Source of the DNA: [Bacillus] enclensis
GTDB lineage: Bacteria; Bacillota; Bacilli; Bacillales; Bacillaceae_B
Reading direction: 5' to 3'
Length of the DNA: 64,000 nt
NCBI RefSeq assembly: GCF_001456935.1
Contig: NZ_KQ758482.1
Coordinates: 1,490,030-1,554,029, forward strand
Shown here: one piece after another, positions 53,002-62,843 of the stretch
How the letters are laid out: every line of letters begins with the position of its first letter
How positions within the stretch are numbered: the stretch's first letter is position 1
The notes under the pieces: model-generated
The model's input: only the letters and a program-made list of their open reading frames with translations
The model's database searches: none
Told to the model about the DNA's origin: nothing
Made by a program: the position numbers and the translations under genes

Positions 53002-54873
53002 CTATTCTCCCCTTCCGTAATCTGGTTTTAAATAAACTGCACCGTATGGAGGAATCGTCATCACTACGGATCCCGCTTTTCCATGATAGGTTTCATGGTG
53101 TACAGAAAGCGGTGCAGGATTGACCTGATCCGAACCTCCATATTTCCCGGCATCACTGTTCCATATCTCTCTATAGGAATCGGCATGAGGCACACCGACC
53201 TTATACCCGTGATAAACAATCGGACTGAAATTACAGATTACCACCAGATGGTCGTTCTCTTTCTTTCCCCTTCTGATAAAAGAAAAAATCTGCTGTTCTG
53301 AATTGTTTACATCAATCCATTCAAACCCTCCAGATTGATGATCCAGTTCGTATAAAGCCTCGGCACCCTTATATAAATGCACTAAATCCTTAAAATATGA
53401 GTTGAATTTGTGATGAAAATCGTAATTCATCAAATGCCAATCAAGCTCCTCCAAGTCCTTCCACTCCGAAAACGGGGCCAGCTCGCTTCCCATAAACAGC
53501 AGCTTCTTTCCAGGATGGGCGCACATAAATCCCAGAAGCAGCCGGTACTGTGCAAACTTCTGCCAGTAATCGCCCGGCATTTTATCCAGGAGTGACTTTT
53601 TCCCATGCACCACCTCATCATGCGAAAAAGGGAGTACATAATTCTCAGAAAAGGCATAAAGAAGGGAAAAGGTCATCAGGGAATGGCCATCCTTGCGCTT
53701 CTCGGGCGGCGTCTCCATATAATCGAGTACATCATTCATCCAGCCCATATTCCATTTATAATTAAAGCCAAGCCCCCCATAATGTACAGGGGATGTCACC
53801 TGCGGCCAATCCGTCGAATCCTCCGCAATCATCAGGATGGAAGAATCATATTCGAATACGGCCTGGTTCAGCTTTTTCAGGAATCCGATCGCCCCTTCAT
53901 TCGGCGACTGCTGACCCTGATTTGCCCAGTAAATGATATTGGCCACGGCATCAATCCTGAATCCGTCTATATGGTACATTTCCATCCAGAATCGCGCGTT
54001 TGAAATCAAGAAACTTCTTACTTCACCTTTACCGAGGTCAAAATTCGCCGTCCCCCACGTATAGTTCTCGCGGTCCCGTTCTTCCCCGTACTCATAAGCA
54101 AAAGAACCGTCAAATTGGTATAAACCATGTGCATCTTTACAAAAATGTCCCGGAACCCAGTCCAAGATGACTCCTATATCGTTCCTGTGGCATTCATCGA
54201 TGAATCCCATCAGCTCGTGAGGTTCTCCGTACCTGCTAGTCGGAGAATAGTAGCCAGTCGACTGATACCCCCACGAACGGTCAAAAGGGTGCTCGGTGAC
54301 CGGGAGAAGCTCGATATGAGTAAAACCGTGCTCTTTCACGTACGGAATCAATTCCCGGGCAAGCTCCTTATAGGATAGAAATTTCCCATCTTTCTTTTTC
54401 CATGTCCCTGCATGCACTTCGTAGATGAACATAGGCTTATCATAAATCGATGAACCCGACCTTTTCTCGAGCCACTCTTCATCACTCCACTGAAACCCTT
54501 CCAGTTCATACACAATGCTTGCCGTCTGTGGACGTTTCTCTGAAGCAAACCCGTACGGATCCGACTTAAGCTTTCTCTCCCCTGATAAGGTGGTGATCTC
54601 ATATTTATAGGTTTCACCCGTCAAATCACCATCCACCCGAACAGCCCACAACCCTTCCCGGTTCCACTTTTGCAGCTCATACCCGGCACTCTTCCAATCA
54701 TTGAACGACCCTGCCAGGGACACACTCCGTGCATTCGGTGCCCAAACGCAAAATTCTGTATAGGTCCCCCGCGAGTCCTTCCTCACGTGTGAACCCATAA
54801 ACTGATACGCTTGCTGTAAACTTCCCTCATGAAATAAAAAAACATCATAATCAGATAACATCATTGCGTTCAT
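53002..54873 (-). CDS. glgB: 1,4-alpha-glucan branching enzyme
   Basis: A 623-residue GH13 enzyme that adds alpha-1,6 branches. An N-terminal CBM48 domain ([20 protein letters not shown] near residue 40) precedes the catalytic barrel, with the nucleophile in [11 protein letters not shown] near 306, the acid/base in [10 protein letters not shown] near 350, and [12 protein letters not shown] near 415. The ATG at 54873 follows AGGTGA; the frame extends to 54894. It is first in the operon glgBCDAP, the B. subtilis order. Confidence 0.96.
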   Translation of the reverse strand: MNAMMLSDYDVFLFHEGSLQQAYQFMGSHVRKDSRGTYTEFCVWAPNARSVSLAGSFNDWKSAGYELQKWNREGLWAVRVDGDLTGETYKYEITTLSGERKLKSDPYGFASEKRPQTASIVYELEGFQWSDEEWLEKRSGSSIYDKPMFIYEVHAGTWKKKDGKFLSYKELARELIPYVKEHGFTHIELLPVTEHPFDRSWGYQSTGYYSPTSRYGEPHELMGFIDECHRNDIGVILDWVPGHFCKDAHGLYQFDGSFAYEYGEERDRENYTWGTANFDLGKGEVRSFLISNARFWMEMYHIDGFRIDAVANIIYWANQGQQSPNEGAIGFLKKLNQAVFEYDSSILMIAEDSTDWPQVTSPVHYGGLGFNYKWNMGWMNDVLDYMETPPEKRKDGHSLMTFSLLYAFSENYVLPFSHDEVVHGKKSLLDKMPGDYWQKFAQYRLLLGFMCAHPGKKLLFMGSELAPFSEWKDLEELDWHLMNYDFHHKFNSYFKDLVHLYKGAEALYELDHQSGGFEWIDVNNSEQQIFSFIRRGKKENDHLVVICNFSPIVYHGYKVGVPHADSYREIWNSDAGKYGGSDQVNPAPLSVHHETYHGKAGSVVMTIPPYGAVYLKPDYGRGE

Positions 54874-55081
54874 CACTTCACCTACATTTTTCAATCTATT
54901 AACTACTTTCTGCTACTTATGAAGAATTCCTTTTTAAAAACATCGCTCTATTCCGACATAATCCTACACCGGCCGAAAGGAAAGCGATTGCATTGTAAGA
55001 GTATGGAAAATGATAAGGTTTTCATGGTGAAAATATAGGGAATGCTGTCGAAAGTTTTTTGAGGAAAAAAGAAGGAAAAAA

Positions 55082-55180
55082 ATGAAGAAAGTAAAAGGAT
55101 TCCGTTATTCAGTAGGGAAATATACTGTCCGTTATGTAGGCAGCATTATAACGCCCATCGTCCTTGACGCAGAATATTAA
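55082..55180 (+). CDS. Candidate 32-residue protein, unknown
   Basis: ATG preceded by AAGGAAAAA, encoding MKKVKGFRYSVGKYTVRYVG and ending IVLDAEY. It is basic with a short hydrophobic part. It lies alone in the 740-bp gap between glgB and mtlD. Support is only the ribosome site and lack of internal stops over 32 codons, so it may be chance. Confidence 0.3.
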   Translation: MKKVKGFRYSVGKYTVRYVGSIITPIVLDAEY

Positions 55181-55204
55181 TTGGTTGTACTCGTTGTATT
55201 AGGT

Positions 55205-55366
55205 ATAATCATCGTTCTGGCAAAACTTGAATTGTACTCGTTCGGAATTGGGGAATCTTTTAATTTTGACCCATAATCTTTCGAAAACTGAACTTTTTCT
55301 TTCAATTCCGGGCAATAATCTTCGAATTTCGCGGGATAATCTTTTAATTTTAGGATTAATTCCGTC
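55205..55366. repeat. 21-bp phased array of an AATCTTTCGAATTTT motif
   Basis: AATC starts at 55207, then, after a degenerate stretch, at 55254, 55275, 55296 (TTTC variant), 55317, 55338 and 55358 (AATTC), that is 20-21 bp apart. Clear units read AATCTTTTAATTTTGACCCAT and AATCTTCGAATTTCGCGGGAT-like patterns. Open frames through it are by-products of the repeat. Confidence 0.7.
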
Positions 55367-55397
55367 ACTTACCAAAAAAATCCAAATTATAAAATCA

Positions 55398-55572
55398 ATG
55401 GGGAGCGGAGCAAACCTCCTCCGCTTTTCAAATAAGCTACTCTTCCCGCAGGAGTCTGCGTCTTGCACTCCAATAACCGCTTGAACAGATTGAATCTAAA
55501 TGTACATTTGAAACATAACTAACAAAAAACCGAACTAACCTGCCTCATGAGATGCAAATTAGTTCGGTTTTC
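55398..55572 (-). repeat. Dispersed palindromic repeat, copy D, shortened
   Basis: The minus strand shows a terminator-like hairpin (arms 55530-55541 and 55559-55570), a linker with AATGTACATTTAGATT, and the core start GCGGTTATTGGAGTGCAAGA through AGAGTAGCTTA, then GGAGG and AGCGGAG, with the second half mostly lost. The hairpin sits 45 bp after mtlD and probably terminates the mannitol operon. Confidence 0.75.
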
Positions 55573-55615
55573 ACTTTGACTGAAGCACTTTTCCTAAGCT
55601 TCATGATGAAAATTA

Positions 55616-56755
55616 TTAAGATTTAAGTTCTTCATACTGATGAATGATTTCAGCCGTGATCGGGCTTTTTTCGTCCAGTCCGCTTACTTCCTTGAGAACG
55701 TATGGAACACCGTTTTCTTTAATCATGTTCTGGATCTCAATGGCTTCCTGATCTTCAGGGTGATCGAATAATAATGCCGCTGCAATGGCTTTGGCAAGAT
55801 TGGAGTAGGAAAGCCCTGCTTTTTGTGCTTCAGTTGTCGGACGGATCAGTCTGTCATCCGGACCGAGTTTTCTCATCGGTGCACGTCCGACCCTTGTTAC
55901 CCCGTCGTTCAAGTAGGAATTCTTGAAACGCTCGATGTTTTTTTCGATGTACGCAAGATGTTCCTTTTCATCCAACCCGTACTGCTTAATCAGGTAAGCA
56001 CCGGTTTCTTTAAGCGTCTCCCTCACCTGCTCTGCGATGCTTTCATCAGCAAGTGTTTCATCAATCGTTGTTTTCCCTTTCAAATACCCAAGATAAGCGA
56101 TGACTGCATGACCCGTGTTCACCGTGAACAGTTTTCGCTCGATGAAAGGGGCTAGGTCAGGGACGATGGTCATACCATTAACCGGCGGGATGGATACATC
56201 CGCTTCCACCACCCACTCGTAATAAGGTTCAACAAGGACATCCAATGAATCCTGCTCCTGGATCGGCACAATGCGGTCTACAGCTGAATTGAAGAAGTAC
56301 ACTTTCCCTTCCAATTTTGACTTCACTTCATCGGATAAATGATCCATGATATGTCCCTTTAAGATATCCGTCGCCCCGATTTGATTCTCGCATGCAATCA
56401 CATAGAGGGGTTCGTCGGTTTCAAGGATACGGTTTTCAATCCCTTGGGAGATGAGCGGTGCGATTCGTGGAAGGATATTTGGACCGATTGCTGTAGTCAG
56501 ATACGACGCCTTGGCAATTTCGTCCATCACTTCCTTTTCCTGATGGAGATTGTTAAGTCCCGATACGTTGGAAATCGTTTCGCTTTCATGCTTTTCCGTT
56601 GCCAACTTCACCTGGTAAGTTCCTTCAGCATTCAACTTATCAATGACTTTTTCCGCAATGTCGACGAACGTGACGTGATACCCCGATTTAGAGAACAACG
56701 CCCCTATAAAACCTCTGCCAATATTACCTGCGCCAAAATGTACAGTCCGTTTCAT
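55616..56755 (-). CDS. mtlD: Mannitol-1-phosphate 5-dehydrogenase
   Basis: A 379-residue NAD-dependent enzyme converting mannitol-1-phosphate to fructose-6-phosphate. NAD-binding block VHFGAGNIGRGFIG at the N-terminus and FFNSAVDRIVP near residue 153 are typical. The ATG at 56755 is preferred over 56764 because AAAGGA lies nine bases before it. It follows mtlR by 13 bp. Confidence 0.95.
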   Translation of the reverse strand: MKRTVHFGAGNIGRGFIGALFSKSGYHVTFVDIAEKVIDKLNAEGTYQVKLATEKHESETISNVSGLNNLHQEKEVMDEIAKASYLTTAIGPNILPRIAPLISQGIENRILETDEPLYVIACENQIGATDILKGHIMDHLSDEVKSKLEGKVYFFNSAVDRIVPIQEQDSLDVLVEPYYEWVVEADVSIPPVNGMTIVPDLAPFIERKLFTVNTGHAVIAYLGYLKGKTTIDETLADESIAEQVRETLKETGAYLIKQYGLDEKEHLAYIEKNIERFKNSYLNDGVTRVGRAPMRKLGPDDRLIRPTTEAQKAGLSYSNLAKAIAAALLFDHPEDQEAIEIQNMIKENGVPYVLKEVSGLDEKSPITAEIIHQYEELKS

Positions 56756-56768
56756 TATCATCATTCCT

Positions 56769-58841
56769 TTATATCAAGTTATTTTGTAAGTAATCGAGAA
56801 AGAGATGTTCAAGCTTTTTATAAATCATGGATTCATTGCCGGATGAGTAAATCATCATCGATGCATGATCTTCAATAAGGCTCGTACTGATGAGACTCAG
56901 GATTTCCTGCTCTCTTTTGCTTAAATTTTCTGGAGCGATCATAAGCAGTAGACTTTTCATTTCAAGGTCGTTTCCGTCCATCCCTTTTATAACACAAGGG
57001 TGATCCAGGTGGGCCGCTTGAAACATTAGCCCTTTAATGTTTTCATCACGGCAATGGAACAGACCCATAGTCGTACCTGGTATCCCCAGGCCGCCTTTCC
57101 TTTCCCTTTCAAGTAGGTGAGAGAGTACTTCCGCTTTGTCCGTCAGCAATCCACTCTCTTCAGCTTTTTCTGTCATCTGTTCTAACACATCGTGATGACT
57201 ACTAACGGAGGACATCCGGTAAATTTTGAAATGATCGAGAATGGATTCAATACTATAATGGACATCCTTTATTTCTTTCAATAATCCCCGGATTTCTGCA
57301 GGGCGTGCATCCTCCTCTTCGGGAGGGGACGGCTTCATATATTTTTTCCGTGTAATCTTCTCTATGTTTTTTTGCACATAATCCTCGATGATTCCAATGT
57401 CTTTGTCGCTTAACAGCGGATTGACAAGCAGATAATCCACCTCAGTAAAAGGCAGCCTGACAGTTGAAATCACGATATCATAACCGCTTAGGTTGGCCGT
57501 CCTGAAATCGGCAATTGACAAGATATGAACTGAGTGAATCATCTTCAATTCTTTTTGTATCCTGCTTGCAAGCATCTTTGAGGCGCCGATCCCTGTAGGG
57601 CATACCACCACTGCACTAATTCTGACCTTCTCTTCATTCATCAGAAGTGCCGAACCGAAGTGAAGGACAATATAAGCCACTTCAGCATCCGGGAAATCAA
57701 CATCTGTAAATTCAGTTTGGAGGCTGTTTTTTACTGCCAGAAACAGTACCGAGTATTTCTCCTTGATTTCCTCCGTAAGCGGATTGAATAATTCCATCTG
57801 CTGCTTCAGACGGAAAATCGATGGCCCCATATGTGCAAGCAGCCCCTGGAACAGAGAAAAATCATCGGTGAGGTCCACATTCAAATTGATTGAAACATCC
57901 TTGACTACCTTTTTGATAAGATGTCCCAGAAAGATACTATCGTAAGACACAGCATCCGTTTCCTGTACTTTTGATGCTTTTAGTATCAGCGTCAGAAAAT
58001 GGATGTCCGCTTCAGTGACCTGTATGGTAAGGAGCCTTTCAAGCTCTTTTGCAATCTCCTTCATTGGCCGGTACTCGCTGGAATAACGGCTTTCCATATC
58101 ATTCATTTCCGTTAACGGCCAACCATTCTGAGTTCTCTGGATACACAGGCACACATGCACGACCAGGCCGATATAATCATTGTCCACCAAATTCAGCTGC
58201 TCTTTGGATAATTGCATGCCCACAGACTGATGGACAGCCTTAAGGTGCTCCGGCGGGAAAAAGCCAAGAATCGGCTCCTGAAATGAATGGCCGTTTTGCA
58301 TTAAATATAAGCTTTCTATGATCTCTTCATAAAAATAAACAAGGAAAAAGCTTGCCAGCGCATGCCGCTTACTGGCTTCATTCGCTACCAGCTCCACTCC
58401 CACCCCACGCTTCCTGGTGAGGGTGATGCTGTATTTATTCAGCCAGTCCCCCAATTCATCGAGATAGGAACCCAGTGTAGTGACACTGATTCCAAGCTGT
58501 CGGGCCAGCACCTGTTTCTTAAAGGAAGGCCCTTCATGCAGCAAAATGATCAAAAGCTGCAGCTTTCGTTCTTCCGGGGTGTCATCTGTCGGACTTGCTT
58601 CCGACAATCCTTGAATCAGCCTGTAAATATGCTCGTTCTTCCCATCTATGAACAATCCATCCCCCGGTGTCCGTTTCAATTCCAGATGATATTGTTTCAG
58701 GATGCCTTCGATCGATTTCAGATTACGCTGGATCGTCCGGCCGCTTACATTCATGAATGAAGAGAGACTGTGGACGGTATGCTTGCCCGATGTTTTTACG
58801 ATCAATTCTATTATGGCTTTCTCCCTTGATGTAATGAACAT
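56769..58841 (-). CDS. mtlR: Mannitol operon activator MtlR
   Basis: A 690-residue PTS-controlled activator: DNA-binding wHTH domains (1-170, with FMNVSGRTIQRNLKSIEGIL and QLGISVTTLGSYLDEL), two PRD domains (about 190-400), an EIIB-Gat-like domain with a cysteine in VVVCPTGIGASKML near 418, and an EIIA-like domain with FHCRDENIKG near 600. PTS phosphorylation of these domains sets its activity. It sits between mtlA and mtlD rather than at a separate locus as in B. subtilis. Confidence 0.93.
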   Translation of the reverse strand: MFITSREKAIIELIVKTSGKHTVHSLSSFMNVSGRTIQRNLKSIEGILKQYHLELKRTPGDGLFIDGKNEHIYRLIQGLSEASPTDDTPEERKLQLLIILLHEGPSFKKQVLARQLGISVTTLGSYLDELGDWLNKYSITLTRKRGVGVELVANEASKRHALASFFLVYFYEEIIESLYLMQNGHSFQEPILGFFPPEHLKAVHQSVGMQLSKEQLNLVDNDYIGLVVHVCLCIQRTQNGWPLTEMNDMESRYSSEYRPMKEIAKELERLLTIQVTEADIHFLTLILKASKVQETDAVSYDSIFLGHLIKKVVKDVSINLNVDLTDDFSLFQGLLAHMGPSIFRLKQQMELFNPLTEEIKEKYSVLFLAVKNSLQTEFTDVDFPDAEVAYIVLHFGSALLMNEEKVRISAVVVCPTGIGASKMLASRIQKELKMIHSVHILSIADFRTANLSGYDIVISTVRLPFTEVDYLLVNPLLSDKDIGIIEDYVQKNIEKITRKKYMKPSPPEEEDARPAEIRGLLKEIKDVHYSIESILDHFKIYRMSSVSSHHDVLEQMTEKAEESGLLTDKAEVLSHLLERERKGGLGIPGTTMGLFHCRDENIKGLMFQAAHLDHPCVIKGMDGNDLEMKSLLLMIAPENLSKREQEILSLISTSLIEDHASMMIYSSGNESMIYKKLEHLFLDYLQNNLI

Positions 58842-58965
58842 GTTCTCCCTCCGTTCTATTCATGAAAATTAGTGATATAATCGGCCGTAGAAATCCCCGG
58901 TCAAACAGAGCTATTATAATAACAGCCAAAACGGAAAGGCCAAAAGAACCTTTCCGGATTGGAGG

Positions 58966-60879
58966 TTAATTGCTATTGATGATTTCTTTTAGTTCTTTGG
59001 CGGTTTTCGCCTGTACCATCATGTCTACGTTTTCCTGCTCGGAGCAGATGACCGCAATGCTTGAAAGGATTTCAAGGTGTGTGCCGTCTTTACCTGCGAT
59101 ACCGAAGATCAGCTTAGCCTGTTCACCGTTGAAGTCAACGCCGCCCGGCACTTGAATTACGGTAAAGCCTGATTTGATGACTGCTTTTTTGGCATCTTCC
59201 GTACCATGCGGGATGGCTACATTATTGCCCATATAAGTCGTCGTGATGCCTTCTCTTTCGATCATTGCATCGACGTAACTGTCTTCTACATAACCAGCTT
59301 TCACGAGTGCTTCGCCGGCAAATCGGATAGCGTCTTCCTTCGTCTGAAATTCCTGGCCGATGAAGATGTTTTCTTCTCTTAGAAGATCGTCATCCCCGTC
59401 TCCCTGAGGTTCGACTCCGACTGCTTCCTTTTCTGCATCCTCGACAAGCTCATCCTGTTCTTCCGTGATGTCATTTTGCAGACTTCCAATAAGCTTATCG
59501 TATTCCGGACTAGAAAGGAAATTATCGACTGAGATGTGGTACGCATCCGGCAGTTTATTCTTCGCTCGCGGCGTCAATTCTTCCTGAGTGATGACTACCT
59601 GTGCATCAGCCGGCAGATTGCTGATCGCTGTATTCGTAACAAAGATATCGAGTCCGGCTTCCTTCACTTTTTTACGCAGTAATGACGCACCCATCGCACT
59701 GGATCCCATCCCTGCATCACATGCAAAGACAATTTTATTTACTTCACCGGGAAGTGTGCCCTGCTGTTGACTGATTTGTCCGGAAACAGAACTCTTCTTC
59801 CCTTTCATTTCTTCCATTTTCTTCGTAGCTTCTTCAATGTTGTCTTCCTGTTTCTTGCTTGATTTCAAGACAATCGCAGAAACGATGAATGACACAACCG
59901 CTGCTACAATGACAGCCGCAAAATTGGCCAGATACTTCATACCTTCAGGAGGTGTGACAGCAGCAATAGCCAGGATGCTTCCTGGCGAAGCAGGAGCAGA
60001 AAGTCCGCCGCCCAACAGAACAAGCGTAAAGACTCCGCTCATTCCTCCCAGGATGACTGAAAGAAATAGCATAGGTTTCATAAGGACATATGGGAAGTAA
60101 ATCTCATGGATACCTCCCAGGAAATGAATGATTGCTGCGCCCGGAGCGGATTGCTTTGCAGTCCCCCGGCCGAACAGCATAAATGCGAGCAATACACCAA
60201 GACCCGGTCCAGGGTTCGCTTCCAGTAAGAATAGAACCGATTGACCCGTTTGCTGTACCTGTTCCAATCCAATTGGTGAAAGAACACCATGGTTAATGGC
60301 ATTATTCAGGAACAGGATTTTTGCTGGTTCGATCAAGAGACTTGTCAGCGGAAGCAATCCTGCACCGATAAGCCAGTCAACACCGGCAACCAATAGTTTT
60401 GTCAGGCCGTCAACGGCAGGGCCGATACCGAGAAACGCAAGGATTGCAAGGATTCCGCCAAGAATTCCCGCAGAGAAGTTATTAACGAGCATTTCAAACC
60501 CTGCACGGATTTTCCCTTCGATTACACTGTCAAATTTCTTGATGACATAACCGCCAAGCGGTCCCATGATCATGGCTCCGAGGAACATCGGGGTATCCGG
60601 TGCACCGACGATGACCCCCATAGTAGCAATCGCACCTACGACGCCGCCGCGCTGATCGTGCACAAGCTTACCGCCTGTATAACCGATTAAGAGAGGCAGA
60701 AGATACGTTACCATTGGCCCCACTAATTTGGCAAGGCTTTCATTTGGGAAGAAACCGGTAGGAATAAATAATGCAGTAATCAATCCCCATGCAATGAAGG
60801 CACCGATATTCGGCAAGACCATTGAACTGAGGAAGTTACCAAATTTTTGTATTTTAACTTTTACAGTTGATTGAGCCAT
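58966..60879 (-). CDS. mtlA: Mannitol PTS transporter EIICBA fusion
   Basis: A 637-residue permease. Residues 1-340 form the EIIC membrane domain ([34 protein letters not shown] near 265), about 380-470 the EIIB domain with the phosphorylated Cys in [14 protein letters not shown], and about 490-637 an EIIA domain with active-site His in [14 protein letters not shown]. In B. subtilis, EIIA is a separate MtlF; here it is fused. The ATG at 60879 follows GAAAGGAAG. First gene of mtlA-mtlR-mtlD. Confidence 0.95.
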   Translation of the reverse strand: MAQSTVKVKIQKFGNFLSSMVLPNIGAFIAWGLITALFIPTGFFPNESLAKLVGPMVTYLLPLLIGYTGGKLVHDQRGGVVGAIATMGVIVGAPDTPMFLGAMIMGPLGGYVIKKFDSVIEGKIRAGFEMLVNNFSAGILGGILAILAFLGIGPAVDGLTKLLVAGVDWLIGAGLLPLTSLLIEPAKILFLNNAINHGVLSPIGLEQVQQTGQSVLFLLEANPGPGLGVLLAFMLFGRGTAKQSAPGAAIIHFLGGIHEIYFPYVLMKPMLFLSVILGGMSGVFTLVLLGGGLSAPASPGSILAIAAVTPPEGMKYLANFAAVIVAAVVSFIVSAIVLKSSKKQEDNIEEATKKMEEMKGKKSSVSGQISQQQGTLPGEVNKIVFACDAGMGSSAMGASLLRKKVKEAGLDIFVTNTAISNLPADAQVVITQEELTPRAKNKLPDAYHISVDNFLSSPEYDKLIGSLQNDITEEQDELVEDAEKEAVGVEPQGDGDDDLLREENIFIGQEFQTKEDAIRFAGEALVKAGYVEDSYVDAMIEREGITTTYMGNNVAIPHGTEDAKKAVIKSGFTVIQVPGGVDFNGEQAKLIFGIAGKDGTHLEILSSIAVICSEQENVDMMVQAKTAKELKEIINSN

Positions 60880-60918
60880 ATTTATCTTCCTTTCTAAAAA
60901 ATCATTTCTTATATAATC

Positions 60919-60987
60919 ATCATAAGTCACAGAACATTCATCAACAAGAAAGATGAAAACTAACTTTGTCACATCCCCGGCGACAAA
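60919..60987 (-). promoter_or_regulatory. mtlA promoter with upstream MtlR-type operator
   Basis: TTGTTG (60942-60947) and TATGAT (60919-60924) are 17 bp apart on the minus strand. Upstream of the -35, TTTGTC (60965) and GACAAA (60982) form an inverted repeat with an 11-base centre, resembling the mtl activator sites of other bacilli. The position, about -60, fits activation by MtlR. Confidence 0.7.
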
Positions 60988-61067
60988 CCTATTGTTACTC
61001 AAAACCACTTATTGCATGCTTAAAGTTAGTGATTGTTTCCTTAAGTCCTCCATCTTTTCTAAACAAA

Positions 61068-61096
61068 AAAAACGCCCCATATATAGGACGCTTCTG
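61068..61096 (-). terminator. Second terminator downstream of the tRNA cluster
   Basis: AAGCGTCCTATATAT and GGGGCGTT pair imperfectly on the minus strand and are followed by a T-run of eight. It backs up the terminator at 61141. Confidence 0.65.
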
Positions 61097-61130
61097 ATTT
61101 TTAAATTATTCAACTCAGTTTCTTCTATTA

Positions 61131-61161
61131 AAATAAAAAAAGACTACCATTCAGATAGTCT
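61131..61161 (-). terminator. Terminator of the rRNA-tRNA operon
   Basis: AGACTA/TAGTCT stem with a 9-base loop directly after tRNA-Glu; a long T-run follows on the minus strand. Confidence 0.8.
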
Positions 61162-61169
61162 ACTTAATA

Positions 61170-61241
61170 TGACCCGTACGGGATTCGAACCCGTGTTACC
61201 GCCGTGAAAGGGCGGTGTCTTAACCGCTTGACCAACGGGCC
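61170..61241 (-). tRNA. tRNA-Glu (TTC)
   Basis: Cloverleaf with acceptor GGCCCGT/ACGGGTC, anticodon TTC. CCA is not encoded. Last tRNA of the operon. Confidence 0.97.
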
Positions 61242-61245
61242 TTAA

Positions 61246-61336
61246 TGGCGGAGAAGGAGGGATTTGAACCCTCGCGCCGGTTGCCCGACCTACACCCTTA
61301 GCAGGGGCGCCTCTTCAGCCACTTGAGTACTTCTCC
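61246..61336 (-). tRNA. tRNA-Ser (GCT)
   Basis: Long variable arm, acceptor GGAGAAG/CTTCTCC, anticodon GCT, encoded CCA. Confidence 0.97.
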
Positions 61337-61339
61337 ATA

Positions 61340-61415
61340 TGGCTCCGCAGGCAAGATTCGAACTTGCGACCGATCGGTTAACAGCCGATAGCTCTACCAC
61401 TGAGCTACTGCGGAA
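61340..61415 (-). tRNA. tRNA-Asn (GTT)
   Basis: Cloverleaf with anticodon GTT in CTGTTAA, encoded CCA. Confidence 0.97.
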
Positions 61416-61423
61416 TATTGAGA

Positions 61424-61500
<77 letters not shown>

Positions 61501-61501
61501 A

Positions 61502-61575
61502 TGGAGCGGGTGATGGGAATCGAACCCACGACATCAGCTTGGAAGGCTGAGGTTTTACCATTAAACTACACCCGC
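61502..61575 (-). tRNA. tRNA-Gly (TCC)
   Basis: Acceptor GCGGGTG/CACCCGC, anticodon TCC, encoded CCA. Confidence 0.97.
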
Positions 61576-61583
61576 AATAAAAT

Positions 61584-61660
61584 TGGGGCGACTGATGGGA
61601 ATCGAACCCACGAATGCCGGAACCACAATCCGGTGCGTTAACCACTTCGCCACAATCGCC
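61584..61660 (-). tRNA. tRNA-His (GTG)
   Basis: Anticodon GTG in TTGTGGT, acceptor GGCGATT/AGTCGCC, encoded CCA. Confidence 0.97.
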
Positions 61661-61685
61661 ATAAAAGTATGAAATAAATGAAAAA

Positions 61686-61761
61686 TGGTGGCTCAGGACG
61701 GAATCGAACCGCCGACACATGGATTTTCAGTCCATTGCTCTACCAACTGAGCTACTGAGCC
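61686..61761 (-). tRNA. tRNA-Phe (GAA)
   Basis: Anticodon GAA in CTGAAAA, acceptor GGCTCAG/CTGAGCC, encoded CCA. Confidence 0.97.
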
Positions 61762-61778
61762 ACACTATGTAATTGAAA

Positions 61779-61855
61779 TGGCGGTCTGGACGGGACTCGA
61801 ACCCGCGACCTCCTGCGTGACAGGCAGGCATTCTAACCAACTGAACTACCAGACC
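61779..61855 (-). tRNA. tRNA-Asp (GTC)
   Basis: Anticodon GTC in CTGTCAC, acceptor GGTCTGG/CCAGACC, encoded CCA. Confidence 0.97.
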
Positions 61856-61954
61856 AAAGTTTTTTGCGTTAGCAAAAGAACTAACCTTGCGCCAGCAAAA
61901 TATTCATCCATCCGTTACCGACTAGACGTTTATTCACTTTAACAAAATTGGTAT

Positions 61955-62027
<73 letters not shown>

Positions 62028-62161
62028 ACGATAATAAAATTTTAATCAAGTTGTGATTTTACGAATCAATATTCGTTAGAACCACCCCGACTTCAGTAAG
62101 CTTATTCAAGCTGCTGCTCAGTCGGTGCGCTGATGTGCATGCTCCGAAGATGATTCGGACG

Positions 62162-62185
62162 TGCTCCACCCCGCGACGATAATAA
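62162..62185 (-). pseudogene. Duplicated 5' fragment of tRNA-fMet
   Basis: A 24-bp exact copy of 62014-62037, covering tRNA nucleotides 1-14 plus 10 upstream bases. It breaks after GAGCA and continues into non-tRNA sequence (62038-62161). Not a functional tRNA. Confidence 0.85.
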
Positions 62186-62201
62186 GGGTAAAAAATAAAT
62201 A

Positions 62202-62294
62202 TGGCGGAGGAAGAGGGATTCGAACCCCCGCGGGCTTTAACACCCCTGTCGGTTTTCAAGACCGATCCCTTCAGCCGGACTTGGGTATTCCTCC
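62202..62294 (-). tRNA. tRNA-Ser (TGA)
   Basis: Long variable arm, anticodon TGA in CTTGAAA, acceptor GGAGGAA/TTCCTCC, encoded CCA. Confidence 0.97.
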
Positions 62295-62311
62295 GTGTTT
62301 TAAAATGTGAA

Positions 62312-62388
62312 TGGTGGACCTTGTAGGACTCGAACCTACGACCGGACGGTTATGAGCCGTCTGCTCTAACCAACTGAGCTAAAGGTCC
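62312..62388 (-). tRNA. tRNA-Ile2 (CAT, lysidine type)
   Basis: Anticodon CAT but body GGACCTTTAGCTCAG, which I recognise as the Ile2 tRNA whose C34 is converted to lysidine by TilS. Its place after elongator Met matches B. subtilis trnB. Encoded CCA. Confidence 0.85.
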
Positions 62389-62392
62389 GTAT

Positions 62393-62469
62393 TGGTAGCG
62401 GCGGAGGGGATCGAACCCCCGACCTCACGGGTATGAACCGTACGCTCTAGCCAGCTGAGCTACACCGCC
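62393..62469 (-). tRNA. Elongator tRNA-Met (CAT)
   Basis: Acceptor GGCGGTG with CGCCGCT end, anticodon CAT, encoded CCA; body matches the elongator type. Confidence 0.9.
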
Positions 62470-62558
62470 AAGAAACATTTTATATGATTTTTAGATGCTT
62501 AGCTGAAGCAAACATCATGGAAGATTATTTCACTCCACTTACGTTTCGTAAAAAATCT

Positions 62559-62634
62559 TGGTGGAGCCTAGCGGGATCGAACCGCTGACCTCCTGCGTGC
62601 AAAGCAGGCGCTCTCCCAGCTGAGCTAAGGCCCC
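62559..62634 (-). tRNA. tRNA-Ala (TGC)
   Basis: Acceptor GGGGCCT/AGGCTCC with the G3-U70 identity pair, anticodon TGC, encoded CCA. Confidence 0.97.
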
Positions 62635-62642
62635 ATATGAAG

Positions 62643-62719
62643 TGGTCGGGAAGACAGGATTCGAACCTGCGACCCCTTGGTCCCAAACCAAGTGCTCTAC
62701 CAAGCTGAGCTACTTCCCG
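62643..62719 (-). tRNA. tRNA-Pro (TGG)
   Basis: Acceptor CGGGAAG/CTTCCCG, anticodon TGG in TTTGGGA, encoded CCA. Confidence 0.97.
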
Positions 62720-62724
62720 AAATA

Positions 62725-62801
62725 TGGCGCGCCCGAGAGGAGTCGAACCCCTAACCTTTTGATCCGTAGTCAAACGCTCTATCCAATTGAGCTACGGGCG
62801 C
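62725..62801 (-). tRNA. tRNA-Arg (ACG)
   Basis: Acceptor GCGCCCG/CGGGCGC, anticodon ACG, encoded CCA. Confidence 0.97.
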
Positions 62802-62843
62802 ATTTGTTTTTTTTGGCACTGTAAGTTCGTTTGAAGAACTAAC

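Noticed and set aside
54979..54992. cre-like sequence GGAAAGCGATTGCA upstream of glgB
   Set aside because: It has two or more mismatches to the CcpA consensus, including at conserved ends, so I do not claim it.
55199..55468. Open frame of 89 codons over the 21-bp array and repeat copy D
   Set aside because: It exists because a 21-bp period keeps the reading frame; no ribosome site and no family similarity.
62162..62201. Second initiator tRNA gene
   Set aside because: Only the first 14 nt are present; the anticodon and T arms are missing.
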